Below the pieces are notes generated by a model. That model saw only the letters and a list, made by a program, of their open reading frames with translations, did no database searches and was not told the origin of the DNA. Made by a program: the position numbers and the translations under genes. 7,151 bases of DNA. It comes from Pseudomonadota bacterium. GTDB taxonomy: Bacteria > Pseudomonadota > Gammaproteobacteria > Burkholderiales > Burkholderiaceae. Location: contig JAJYBQ010000130.1 of the NCBI GenBank assembly GCA_021778935.1, positions 1-7,151 of the forward strand, given 5' to 3'. Of this stretch, positions 1-5,990 are shown piece by piece (positions within the stretch are counted from its first letter, which is position 1; each line of letters opens with the position of its first letter).

Positions 1-1317
1 CAGGCGCACCGCGCCGCGCGCGTGGTGCACGATGATCGCCAGTCGCAGCGCGAGCAGACGGCCGGCACGCACCGGGTCGGCCAGCATGTCGAGCACCTTG
101 CGCAGATTGCCCCGCTGTCCGAGCACCAGCTCCGCGATCCGCTCCTGATCGGAGGTCGAGAATCCCGGCAGGTCGCCGTTGCGGATCAGGTACGCGGAGT
201 GTTTGTGATAGTCGCTATGCGATACCGCGAAGCCGATTTCGTGCAGTTGGCAGGCGAAGCGCAGGACCCGCTTGTCATCCTCCGATGCGCCGGGGAGGAG
301 CACGCGATGAAACCTCGCCGCCGTGCCGGAGACCAGGCCAGCCAGCTTGCGATCGACGCCGAAGCGTTCCTGCCAGCGCAGCACGGTGGCATCGCGCACG
401 TCATGGTGTTCGTGCCGCCCGAGCAGGTCGTAGAGCAGCCCGGCGCGCAGCGCTCCCCGGGCCGGCCGCATCTCGCCGATCCCGAAGGTATCGAACACCG
501 CCGACAGGGTTGCCACGCCGCCCGCCAACACCTCCGCGCGCTCGGTCTTGATGCCGTCGAACCGTACCTGGCCGACCTCGCCGAGCCCGATCAGCAGCTC
601 GCGGAGTTCCTGCAGGCCGCGCGGCGTGATCACGCCATCGGCCCAGCCGCGATTGCGCAAGATGAGCGACGCGGCGCCGATCGTCCCGCTCGATCCGAAC
701 GCCTCATCCCAGCCGAAGCGCCGGTAGGCGGCCTGCGCCTCTTCCAGTTCGGCCGCGCAGGCCACTTGCGCGCGGCGCATGGTGTCGCGATCGATGCGCC
801 CCGCCGGAAAAAACCGCAGCGTCGCGTCGACGCAGCCGATCTTGAATGACTCCGCGTAGGTGGGGTCGGTGCCCTGACCGACGATCACTTCGGTGGACGC
901 GCCGCCGATATCGACCACCAGCCGCCGCTTGCGCGACGGCGGCAGCGTGCGGGCGCAGCCCTCGAACACCAGCCGCGCTTCTTCGCGGCCCGAGATGATC
1001 TCGATGGGATGGCCGAGGACCCGCTCCGCGCGGACAAGGAACTCGTCCGCATTGGTCGCCTGCCGCAGCGTCTGGGTGCCGACCGCGCGCACCTGCACCG
1101 CACCGATTCCGCGCAGACGCTCGTTCATCCGCGCCAGGCAGACGCATGCGGCGTCGATCGCGGCGCGGCTCAGTCGGCCGTCGGAGCCGATCCCGGCGGC
1201 GAGGCGGACCGTTTCCTTCCAGTATCCGCTGCGCTCCATGTGCGGCCCCGTCGACCGGGCGATTTCCAGGCGGAAGCTGTTTGAGCCCAGGTCGATCGCC
1301 GCCAGCAGCATGCTCAT
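1..1317 (-). CDS. ppx: Ppx/GppA-family exopolyphosphatase / guanosine pentaphosphatase (3' end cut by window edge)
   Basis: The frame is open for 439 codons from an ATG at 1317 to base 1, with no stop, so the C-terminus lies outside the window. Family members are often near 500 residues, which suggests about 60 are missing. The family releases phosphate from polyphosphate or converts pppGpp to ppGpp in the cytoplasm. Visible motifs are the first phosphate-binding loop IDLGSNSFRL (8-17), SGREEARL (109-116) with the likely catalytic glutamate, the second loop DIGGASTE (136-143), GSSGT (208-212), and the C-terminal helical signature LHEIGFAVSHSDYHKHSAY (358-376). The second loop has Ala where Ppx usually has a third Gly; as I recall, E. 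coli GppA has the same Ala. The start follows the ftsY stop by 10 nt without a clear Shine-Dalgarno, suggesting an operon with translational coupling; a second ATG lies two codons in, at 1311. The family call is firm; Ppx versus GppA activity is not decided. Confidence 0.93.
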   Translation of the reverse strand, partial: MSMLLAAIDLGSNSFRLEIARSTGPHMERSGYWKETVRLAAGIGSDGRLSRAAIDAACVCLARMNERLRGIGAVQVRAVGTQTLRQATNADEFLVRAERVLGHPIEIISGREEARLVFEGCARTLPPSRKRRLVVDIGGASTEVIVGQGTDPTYAESFKIGCVDATLRFFPAGRIDRDTMRRAQVACAAELEEAQAAYRRFGWDEAFGSSGTIGAASLILRNRGWADGVITPRGLQELRELLIGLGEVGQVRFDGIKTERAEVLAGGVATLSAVFDTFGIGEMRPARGALRAGLLYDLLGRHEHHDVRDATVLRWQERFGVDRKLAGLVSGTAARFHRVLLPGASEDDKRVLRFACQLHEIGFAVSHSDYHKHSAYLIRNGDLPGFSTSDQERIAELVLGQRGNLRKVLDMLADPVRAGRLLALRLAIIVHHARGAVRL

Positions 1318-1327
1318 TTCGCGCCGA

Positions 1328-2254
1328 TCACTCTGCGCCGACCAGGGCGCGCGCGAAATCGGCGGCCACGAACGGCTGCAGGTCGTCCAGCGATTCGCCC
1401 ACACCGAGGAAGAAGATCGGGATCGGGTTGCCGGCACGCTCACTCGCCAGCGCCGCGATGATGCCGCCCTTGGCTGTGCCGTCGAGTTTGGTGACGATCA
1501 ATCCGGTCACGCCGACGGCGGCGTCGAACGCCCGTACCTGCGCCAAGGCGTTCTGCCCGTTGGTGCCGTCGACGACCAGCAGCACTTCGTGGGGGGCGTT
1601 CTCGTGGCTTTTGGTGATCGCCCGCTTGATGCGCTTGAGTTCTTCCATCAGGTGGGTCTGCGTCGGCAGGCGTCCGGCCGTGTCGGCGAGGAGCACGTCG
1701 CGGTTGCGCGCCCGCGCGGCGCTCACCGCATCGAACACGACCGCGGCCGGATCGCTGCCGGTGTGCGAGATGACCTCCACGCCGTTGCGCTCGCCCCAGA
1801 CGGCCAATTGTTCGCGGGCCGCGGCGCGGAAGGTGTCCCCGGCGGCGAGCAGCACGGTCTTGCCGTGGTCCGCCAGCCAGTGCGCCAGCTTGCCGATCGT
1901 GGTCGTCTTGCCGGAGCCGTTGACCCCCGCGATCATGACGACGAACGGTTTGTCCGCGTCGAGTCGCCACACGCGCTCGCAGGGCTGGAGCAGCGTCGTC
2001 AGGTTCGTGAGCAGGATCTCGCGCACGGTCTGGACATCGCGCGCGCCGGCCTTGCGCGCGTCGGCGCGCACGCGTTCGATCAGGGCGCTGGTCGCCGACA
2101 TGCCGACATCGGCGGCAATCAGTGCCGTTTCGAGTTCTTCGAACCAGTTATCGTCGATCTGGCTACCGGAAAAAACCGCCGCAATCTGTTCGCGCGTGCG
2201 CGTCAGCGTGGATCGCAAGCGGCCAAGCCAACTCGTTTTCTGGGGAGCGGACAT
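1328..2254 (-). CDS. ftsY: Signal recognition particle receptor GTPase FtsY
   Basis: A 308-residue FtsY that docks SRP-ribosome complexes at the inner membrane by forming a GTP-dependent heterodimer with Ffh. A short basic amphipathic helix (about 7-25, SWLGRLRSTL...) fits the membrane-contacting start of the N domain, and the four-helix N domain runs to about 95. The G domain shows G1 GVNGSGKTT (110-118), DTFRAAAREQL (140-150), G3 DTAGR (191-195), G4 TKLD (255-258) and the closing GVGESLDDLQPF (284-295). The acidic A domain that makes E. coli FtsY about 500 residues is absent, as in many bacteria. Where many FtsY have DATTGQNAL, this one reads DGTNGQNAL (229-236). The frame stays open far upstream, but that part overlaps rsmD antisense; the ATG at 2254, just before the first N-domain helix, is the sensible start. 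It is divergent from rsmD and followed after 10 nt by the ppx-like gene. Confidence 0.96.
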   Translation of the reverse strand: MSAPQKTSWLGRLRSTLTRTREQIAAVFSGSQIDDNWFEELETALIAADVGMSATSALIERVRADARKAGARDVQTVREILLTNLTTLLQPCERVWRLDADKPFVVMIAGVNGSGKTTTIGKLAHWLADHGKTVLLAAGDTFRAAAREQLAVWGERNGVEVISHTGSDPAAVVFDAVSAARARNRDVLLADTAGRLPTQTHLMEELKRIKRAITKSHENAPHEVLLVVDGTNGQNALAQVRAFDAAVGVTGLIVTKLDGTAKGGIIAALASERAGNPIPIFFLGVGESLDDLQPFVAADFARALVGAE

Positions 2255-2371
2255 TTCTGCAATGATTCGGGGTGAATGGGCCTGCCGCGTGCGAGTGTAT
2301 CCCGGATGATGGCCCGGCCCGGGTTCCGGCGCGACGGTTCCGCGCGCCTTTGTCGCATCCTGCACGAAGAC
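2255..2371. promoter_or_regulatory. Divergent intergenic region between ftsY and rsmD
   Basis: These 117 bp separate two divergently transcribed conserved genes and should hold a promoter for each. On the minus strand, TACACT (2294-2299) resembles a sigma-70 -10 box and would place the ftsY start of transcription roughly 30-35 nt before the ATG, but I see no good -35 at the right distance. No convincing plus-strand promoter was found. The rsmD side holds an inverted repeat (GGCGCG 2328-2333 with CGCGCC 2343-2348, 9-nt loop) and a 7-bp direct repeat GGTTCCG, both of uncertain meaning in such GC-rich DNA. Promoter activity is inferred from layout. Confidence 0.4.
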
Positions 2372-2983
2372 ATGCCGCCTTTTCCCAAGAAGCGAACGGC
2401 CGGCCCGGCGGACAAGCCCGGGCGTATCCGCATCATCGGCGGCAGGTACCGCCGCACCCCGATTCCGGTCCCGGACATTCCGGGGCTGCGTCCGACTCCC
2501 GATCGCGTGCGCGAAACCGTGTTCAACTGGTTGCGGCACTTGGTGGGGGGCGACTTCGCGGGCATCCGCGCAGTGGACTGCTTCGCCGGCAGCGGCGCGC
2601 TGGGCTTCGAAATGGCGTCGCGGGGCGCGAGCCGGGTCGTGCTGGTGGAAAGGAACGCCCGGGCGGCGGAAGCACTGCGGGAGCTGCAGCGTAAGCTCGG
2701 CGCCGGCAACGTCGAAGTGGTTGGGGCGGACTGGAAGCGGGCGGCCGCCCGCTTCGCCCCCGCGTCCTTCGACGTCGCGTTTCTCGACCCTCCGTTCGCG
2801 GCGGGCCTGCTGCCGCAGGCGCTGGATGCGGTGATGCCGCTGCTGGCCTCCGGCGGGATCGTCTATGCGGAAGCCGCCGATCCGATCACGGCCGAGGACG
2901 TGCAGCATTTCGGCCTGGATCTCGTGCGCGCCGACCGGGCGGGGCTGGTGCACTACCATTTGCTGCGGCGCCACACCTCCTGA
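2372..2983 (+). CDS. rsmD: 16S rRNA (guanine966-N2)-methyltransferase RsmD
   Basis: A 203-residue protein of the RsmD family, which methylates N2 of G966 of 16S rRNA during 30S assembly using S-adenosylmethionine. The N-terminal family signature is present: [15 protein letters not shown] (17-31) and [17 protein letters not shown] (38-54). The SAM-binding motif I is [13 protein letters not shown] (68-80), followed by the acidic end of strand 2 at LVER (91-94). The catalytic motif IV, DPPF (139-142), is of the (N/D)PP(Y/F) type used by amino-methyltransferases. Length matches the family. In-frame ATGs at 2276, 2306 and 2309 would add 22-32 residues with no family match, so the ATG at 2372 is chosen; a purine run GAAGA lies just before it, closer than an ideal ribosome binding site. 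It is first of a run that continues with coaD 25 nt downstream, a common pairing. Confidence 0.94.
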   Translation: MPPFPKKRTAGPADKPGRIRIIGGRYRRTPIPVPDIPGLRPTPDRVRETVFNWLRHLVGGDFAGIRAVDCFAGSGALGFEMASRGASRVVLVERNARAAEALRELQRKLGAGNVEVVGADWKRAAARFAPASFDVAFLDPPFAAGLLPQALDAVMPLLASGGIVYAEAADPITAEDVQHFGLDLVRADRAGLVHYHLLRRHTS

Positions 2984-2995
2984 AATAATGCGGAC

Positions 2996-2999
2996 GGAG
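2996..2999 (+). promoter_or_regulatory. Ribosome binding site for coaD
   Basis: GGAG lies 9 nt before the ATG at 3009. It supports that start over the in-frame ATG at 2988, which would add seven residues ahead of the conserved first beta strand. Confidence 0.6.
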
Positions 3000-3008
3000 C
3001 ATCCCGAC

Positions 3009-3503
3009 ATGGTCACCGCCGTTTATCCCGGAACATTCGACCCGCTCACGCGCGGCCACGAGGACATCGTGCGCCGCGCGGCCGGGTTGTTCGATCGCGT
3101 TGTCGTCGGGATCGCCGACAGTCGTGGCAAGCACCCGGTCTTCACCCTCGATGAGCGGGTCGCGATCGCCCGCGAAGTTCTCGACTCGTACGCCAACGTC
3201 GAGGTCTTCGGCTTCCATGGCCTGCTGCGCGACTTTGCCCGTGCGCGCCACGCCCGGGTGATCATCCGCGGCCTGCGCGCGGTTTCCGATTTCGACTACG
3301 AATTTCAGATGGCGGGCATGAACCGCCACCTTCTGCCCGAGGTCGAAACGATCTTTCTCACACCGTCCGACCAGTACCAGTTCGTTTCCGGCAGCATCGT
3401 GCGCGAGATCGCGACGCTGGGCGGCGACGTGAGCCAGTTCGTTTGCCCCTCGGTCGAGCGCCGGCTCAAGGAAAAGCTCGGCCGACCGAACTCCGATTCC
3501 TGA
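3009..3503 (+). CDS. coaD: Phosphopantetheine adenylyltransferase CoaD
   Basis: A 164-residue enzyme of the penultimate step of coenzyme A synthesis: it transfers AMP from ATP to 4'-phosphopantetheine, giving dephospho-CoA, as a cytoplasmic hexamer in known homologues. The nucleotidyltransferase signature is clear: [17 protein letters not shown] (4-20) includes the TxGH form of the (H/T)xGH motif, with His17 as the expected catalytic residue. [20 protein letters not shown] (87-106) is the substrate and ATP contact region. [13 protein letters not shown] (123-135) replaces the ISSS motif of many enzymes with VSGS, a form I associate with betaproteobacteria. Length matches the family (about 160). 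It sits 25 nt after rsmD and 24 nt before the ferredoxin gene, consistent with one transcript. Confidence 0.96.
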   Translation: MVTAVYPGTFDPLTRGHEDIVRRAAGLFDRVVVGIADSRGKHPVFTLDERVAIAREVLDSYANVEVFGFHGLLRDFARARHARVIIRGLRAVSDFDYEFQMAGMNRHLLPEVETIFLTPSDQYQFVSGSIVREIATLGGDVSQFVCPSVERRLKEKLGRPNSDS

Positions 3504-3527
3504 CTTTCGATCCGCCGGCCTGCCACC

Positions 3528-3797
3528 GTGGCACTCATCATCACCGAGGACTGCATCAACTGCGACGTCTGCGAGCCGGTCTGCCCCAACGGCGCGATCC
3601 GGCCCGGGGAGTCCATTTACGTCATCGACCCGGATCGCTGCACCGAGTGCGCCGGTCATTTCGACGAACCGCAGTGCCAGGCGATCTGTCCCGTCGCCTG
3701 CATCCCGAACGATCCGAACCGATGGGAGACGCGGGAGCAACTGCTGGCGAAGTTCGAGCGCTTGCAGCGCATCGCGGCAACCCCCGGCTGTGACTAG
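3528..3797 (+). CDS. Alvin-type 2[4Fe-4S] ferredoxin (YfhL/Fdx family)
   Basis: An 89-residue low-potential electron carrier with two [4Fe-4S] clusters. The first Cys run is C9-x2-C12-x2-C15-x3-C19-Pro. The second is C38-x2-C41-x8-C50-x3-C54-Pro, with an extra Cys at 58. The eight-residue spacing between C41 and C50 and the helical C-terminal tail (about 67-85) are hallmarks of the Allochromatium vinosum (Alvin) type, as opposed to clostridial ferredoxins with two equal CxxCxxCxxxCP runs. It starts with GTG; the conserved ALIITEDCINC follows at once, so the start is well placed although no strong Shine-Dalgarno is visible. The gene lies between coaD and the DUF418 gene, and its stop overlaps the start of the latter. 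Position after rsmD-coaD is common in betaproteobacteria; the electron partner cannot be told from here. Confidence 0.95.
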   Translation: MALIITEDCINCDVCEPVCPNGAIRPGESIYVIDPDRCTECAGHFDEPQCQAICPVACIPNDPNRWETREQLLAKFERLQRIAATPGCD

Positions 3798-5070
3798 CCG
3801 CGCGGCGGAGCCTCGGTCCGCGTGCCCCGCTGCGCCCGATCGCGCACCGATCGCGCACCCATCGGGCCACTGCCGCGACCGTTTCCCAAGAATCGAAGGC
3901 ATCGATGCCCTGCGCGGCTTCGCGCTCTTCGGCATCTTCCAGGTCAACATCCAGGGATTCGCGTGGGGTGCCGCCGATCCCCTGGGTTATCTGAACCCTC
4001 CCGTCGGCACCTTCGACATCGCGCTCCGCTTCGTGCAGGCGGCCTTCTTCGAAGGCAAGTTCTACCCGATCTTCGCGTTCCTGTTCGGCGCCGGTCTGGC
4101 GATGCAGACCCGCAAGTTCCGGCACATGGCCCACAGCGACGCGGCGATCGCGCGGCGCGCCCTCCATCGCCGGCTGTGGATCCTGCTCGGTATGGGCATC
4201 GCACACGGGTTCCTGCTGTACTGCGGCGACGTGCTGGGTGCGTACGCTGTTTGCGGCTTGCTGTTCCTGTGGGCGCTGGGCGCCGTTCCCGGGTCGGTGC
4301 CGCCCGGACGTCTGCGCGCGTGGGGCGTCGCCTGCGCGGTCGGTGCGGCGGCGACGATCTTCTTCCCGCTGGCGGTTGCGATGTTCGTGCCGGGCCCGAA
4401 CCCGGCCGGCGCGATCCCGACCGACCTGCTGCGGGCCCGCGACATCTATGTCCAGGGCGGACTGCTCGCCCAGCTTGCGCAGCGGCGGGACGATGAAATC
4501 GTGCAGCAGCTCGGTTCCATCCCAATGTTCTGGCCGCAGGTCTTCGCGTTCCTTGCGCTCGGCATGCTCGCCGGCCGCGCCGGCTGGCTGCATCACCCGC
4601 AACGGTATACCCGGGTCTGGGCGGCGGCCCGGCGCATCGGACTGACGTTCGGCCTGCCTTGCGCAATCGCCGGCGGCATCTGGAATACCGTCCATGCGCT
4701 GCGCGCGCCGGGACAGGAAGGCGGTTGGGACGACGTCCTGCTCGGCGCGAGCAGCCTGCTCGCCGCGGCATATGTGGCCGGGCTCCTCGCCTGGTTCGCG
4801 ACCGATCGGGGCGCCCGGGTTGCGCGCTGGTTGGCCTACGCCGGTCGCATGTCGCTCACCAACTACGTCGGCCAGTCCCTCGCCATGAACGGCCTGCTTT
4901 CGGCCTGGGGGCTGGGCTTGGGCGCGCATGCCGATCGCGGCGGACTGGCGGCGCTGGGCGCGGCGGTCTTCGCTGCCCAGATCGTGCTCAGCCGGTGGAT
5001 CCTGTCCCGCTACCGGCAGGGGCCGCTGGAGGCGATGTGGCGGATCGGAACCTACGCCGGGTTGCGTTGA
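3790..5070 (+). CDS. DUF418 (YeiB-type) multi-pass inner membrane protein
   Basis: A 426-residue membrane protein of the DUF418/YeiB family, function not established. Family signatures: RIEGIDALRGFALFGIFQVNI (34-54), FFEGKFYPIFAFLFGAGLAMQ (87-106), LGMGIAHGFLLYCGDVLGAYAVCGLLFL (133-160), and the C-terminal DUF418 core YAGRMSLTNYVGQS (350-363) with GPLEAMWR (411-418). About nine or ten hydrophobic segments are seen, near 41-60, 89-106, 130-164, 176-200, 246-262, 282-300, 316-336, 354-378 and 385-405. The GTG at 3790 overlaps the ferredoxin stop by 8 nt and is the only ATG/GTG/TTG in frame ahead of the first membrane segment, so coupling to the ferredoxin is likely. Residues 1-33 are Pro/Ala-rich, do not look like the family, and contain a tandem 11-bp DNA repeat. 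Some relatives are annotated as transporters; I do not adopt that. Confidence 0.88.
   Translation: MTSRAAEPRSACPAAPDRAPIAHPSGHCRDRFPRIEGIDALRGFALFGIFQVNIQGFAWGAADPLGYLNPPVGTFDIALRFVQAAFFEGKFYPIFAFLFGAGLAMQTRKFRHMAHSDAAIARRALHRRLWILLGMGIAHGFLLYCGDVLGAYAVCGLLFLWALGAVPGSVPPGRLRAWGVACAVGAAATIFFPLAVAMFVPGPNPAGAIPTDLLRARDIYVQGGLLAQLAQRRDDEIVQQLGSIPMFWPQVFAFLALGMLAGRAGWLHHPQRYTRVWAAARRIGLTFGLPCAIAGGIWNTVHALRAPGQEGGWDDVLLGASSLLAAAYVAGLLAWFATDRGARVARWLAYAGRMSLTNYVGQSLAMNGLLSAWGLGLGAHADRGGLAALGAAVFAAQIVLSRWILSRYRQGPLEAMWRIGTYAGLR
3837..3858 (+). repeat. Tandem duplication of an 11-bp unit in the DUF418 N-terminal extension
   Basis: The unit CGATCGCGCAC occurs twice in perfect tandem (3837-3847 and 3848-3858). 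Because 11 is not a multiple of three, the copies are read in different phases (DRAP then IAHP), so the repeat is not a peptide repeat. It looks like replication slippage in poorly constrained sequence. Confidence 0.8.
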
Positions 5071-5092
5071 GCAATCGCAGGGCGGCCGATCC

Positions 5093-5108
5093 GGCGGGCC
5101 TGCCCGCC
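5093..5108. terminator. Possible bidirectional terminator between convergent genes
   Basis: GGCGGG (5093-5098) and CCCGCC (5103-5108) form a perfect 6-bp GC stem around a 4-nt loop in the 46-bp gap between the converging DUF418 and exported-protein genes. No run of T follows on either strand, so it is not a textbook intrinsic terminator; the call rests mainly on its position. Confidence 0.4.
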
Positions 5109-5116
5109 CGGGGTTG

Positions 5117-5914
5117 TCATTGGGGCAGAACCTTGACCCAGACACCCGTGGACGGCGCGCCGTCCGGCACCGCGCCCAGCGCCTGCGTGGTCTGGGTTCC
5201 GGGTTCGCCCAGTTCGATCCATTGACCCACACGCCCGCGGATGCGGAACGGCCGGGGCTTGTTCTGCACCCCATACCCGTAGGGCGCGGCGACGCCGCCG
5301 ATCTGCAGCGGCAGCAGGTCGGCCACCACCTCGTGGCCCTGCACCGCGAAGCGCACGGAAAACGCCGAGACTCCCTGGAAGAACACCGCGCCCCCGACTC
5401 CGGGGCCGATGCCTTGCATCGTGCCCATCGCGGAATTCGCCACCGCGGCGCCCGACGCGCCGGCACCGGCGATCGGCGCGTAGAACTGCAGCGCCTGCAC
5501 CGAGGGGAGGTTCATGCGCACCACCTCGCCTTCGACGACCTCGTATCGCGCAATGTGGGTGTTCACCGAAGCCGAGGTCGACCCGTCGGCGCCGTTGGTC
5601 GCATCGGCCTCGCCGCCCCCGCCACCCTGGTCCGTCGACACCGAATAGCCGTTGTCCGCGCCGCCGTTTGCTCCACCGCCGGCGCCGGACGATGTCGTGC
5701 CGGCGCTGTCGCCGCCGGTCCCGGTAGACACCGAGTAGGAGTTGTCCGACCCCTGCCGGACCGTCGCCGGCACGTCCGGCGGCGTGTCGCGCACCAGCAC
5801 GGTCAGCTGGCGCGGCATGTCGCCGCCGTAGTCCTGGGCCATCACGGCGGTCGACGGCGCGGTGGTGGCCAGCGCTGCGAACAGCGATGCGGACAGGATC
5901 TGTCGACAACCCAT
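5117..5914 (-). CDS. Exported glycine/serine-rich protein of unknown function, secretin-accessory-like C-terminal half
   Basis: A 265-residue protein that I do not recognise by name. Residues 1-26 look like a Sec signal peptide: Arg4, a hydrophobic stretch about 6-24, and a likely cut after VMA (24-26) before Gln27. Cys3 is not in a lipobox. Residues 36-43 (QLTVLVRD) look like a beta strand. A Gly/Ser/Asp-rich linker (about 53-117) carries DNSYSVST (57-64) and DNGYSVST (87-94), 30 residues apart. The C-terminal half (about 122-265) is beta-rich and ends FRIRGRVGQWIELGE (223-237) and GVWVKVLPQ (257-265). From memory, this layout recalls small betaproteobacterial proteins annotated as secretin-related, which end in (S/R)GR(L/V)G(E/Q)WIELG...W(L/V)KV; the N-terminal secretin-like domain of those is missing here. 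The start has a strong GGAGGG. It lies 76 nt downstream of ychF on the same strand. Being a gene: high confidence; the family link: low. Confidence 0.85.
   Translation of the reverse strand: MGCRQILSASLFAALATTAPSTAVMAQDYGGDMPRQLTVLVRDTPPDVPATVRQGSDNSYSVSTGTGGDSAGTTSSGAGGGANGGADNGYSVSTDQGGGGGEADATNGADGSTSASVNTHIARYEVVEGEVVRMNLPSVQALQFYAPIAGAGASGAAVANSAMGTMQGIGPGVGGAVFFQGVSAFSVRFAVQGHEVVADLLPLQIGGVAAPYGYGVQNKPRPFRIRGRVGQWIELGEPGTQTTQALGAVPDGAPSTGVWVKVLPQ
5633..5746 (-). repeat. Two copies of a 24-bp unit encoding DN(S/G)YSVST
   Basis: The copies lie at 5723-5746 (DNSYSVST) and 5633-5656 (DNGYSVST), start to start 90 bp, and match at 19 of 24 bases. Three of the five differences are silent third-position changes (Tyr, second Ser, Thr codons); the other two make the Ser/Gly change. 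Between and after the copies is Gly/Ser/Ala-rich low-complexity sequence. Confidence 0.85.
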
Positions 5915-5921
5915 GATCGCT

Positions 5922-5927
5922 CCCTCC
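5922..5927 (-). promoter_or_regulatory. Strong ribosome binding site for the exported protein
   Basis: On the minus strand GGAGGG stands 7 nt before the ATG at 5914, the best Shine-Dalgarno in the window. It fixes the start directly ahead of the signal peptide. Confidence 0.8.
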
Positions 5928-5954
5928 GACCTGTCGATGGGGCTTCCGCGGAGC

Positions 5955-5986
5955 CGGATGCTGCCGTTCTCCCGGACGGATGCTGC
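5955..5986. repeat. 10-bp direct repeat with 22-bp period between ychF and the exported-protein gene
   Basis: CGGATGCTGC occurs at 5955-5964 and again at 5977-5986 (GCAGCATCCG on the minus strand), about two helical turns apart. The copies also agree at one of the two flanking bases on the left. They fill much of the 76-nt gap between the ychF stop and the next start. A short inverted repeat with a 6-bp stem (5941-5955) lies beside them, without a T-run. An operator for a dimeric regulator is possible; no known site was recognised. Confidence 0.5.
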
Positions 5987-5990
5987 AAGA

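Noticed and set aside
22..849. A 275-codon plus-strand open frame at the left edge
   Set aside because: The minus strand here encodes the Ppx/GppA C-terminal signatures in an unbroken frame. The plus-strand frame shows no recognisable motif.
893..2309. Two overlapping long plus-strand open frames opposite ftsY and the ppx-like gene
   Set aside because: Both run antisense to FtsY motifs, overlap each other in different frames, and have Arg/Ser/Ala-heavy composition typical of shadow frames.
2255..3016. An N-terminal extension of FtsY reaching an upstream ATG at 3016
   Set aside because: The extra 254 codons are antisense to rsmD, are not acidic like an FtsY A domain, and would remove the promoter region.
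3163..3170. The octamer GCGATCGC, seen in coaD and again near 4144, as a possible repeated genomic signature
   Set aside because: Two copies inside coding sequence of a GC-rich genome are not meaningful, and both fit ordinary codon use.
2886..3950. A 354-codon open frame on the minus strand opposite coaD and the ferredoxin
   Set aside because: It is antisense to well-identified CoaD and ferredoxin genes, has biased composition and shows no domain.
3622..5466. A 614-codon open frame on the minus strand opposite the ferredoxin and DUF418 genes
   Set aside because: It is rich in Arg, Pro, Gly and Gln, matches no family I know, and lies antisense to two genes with clear signatures. Long antisense frames are expected in DNA this GC-rich.
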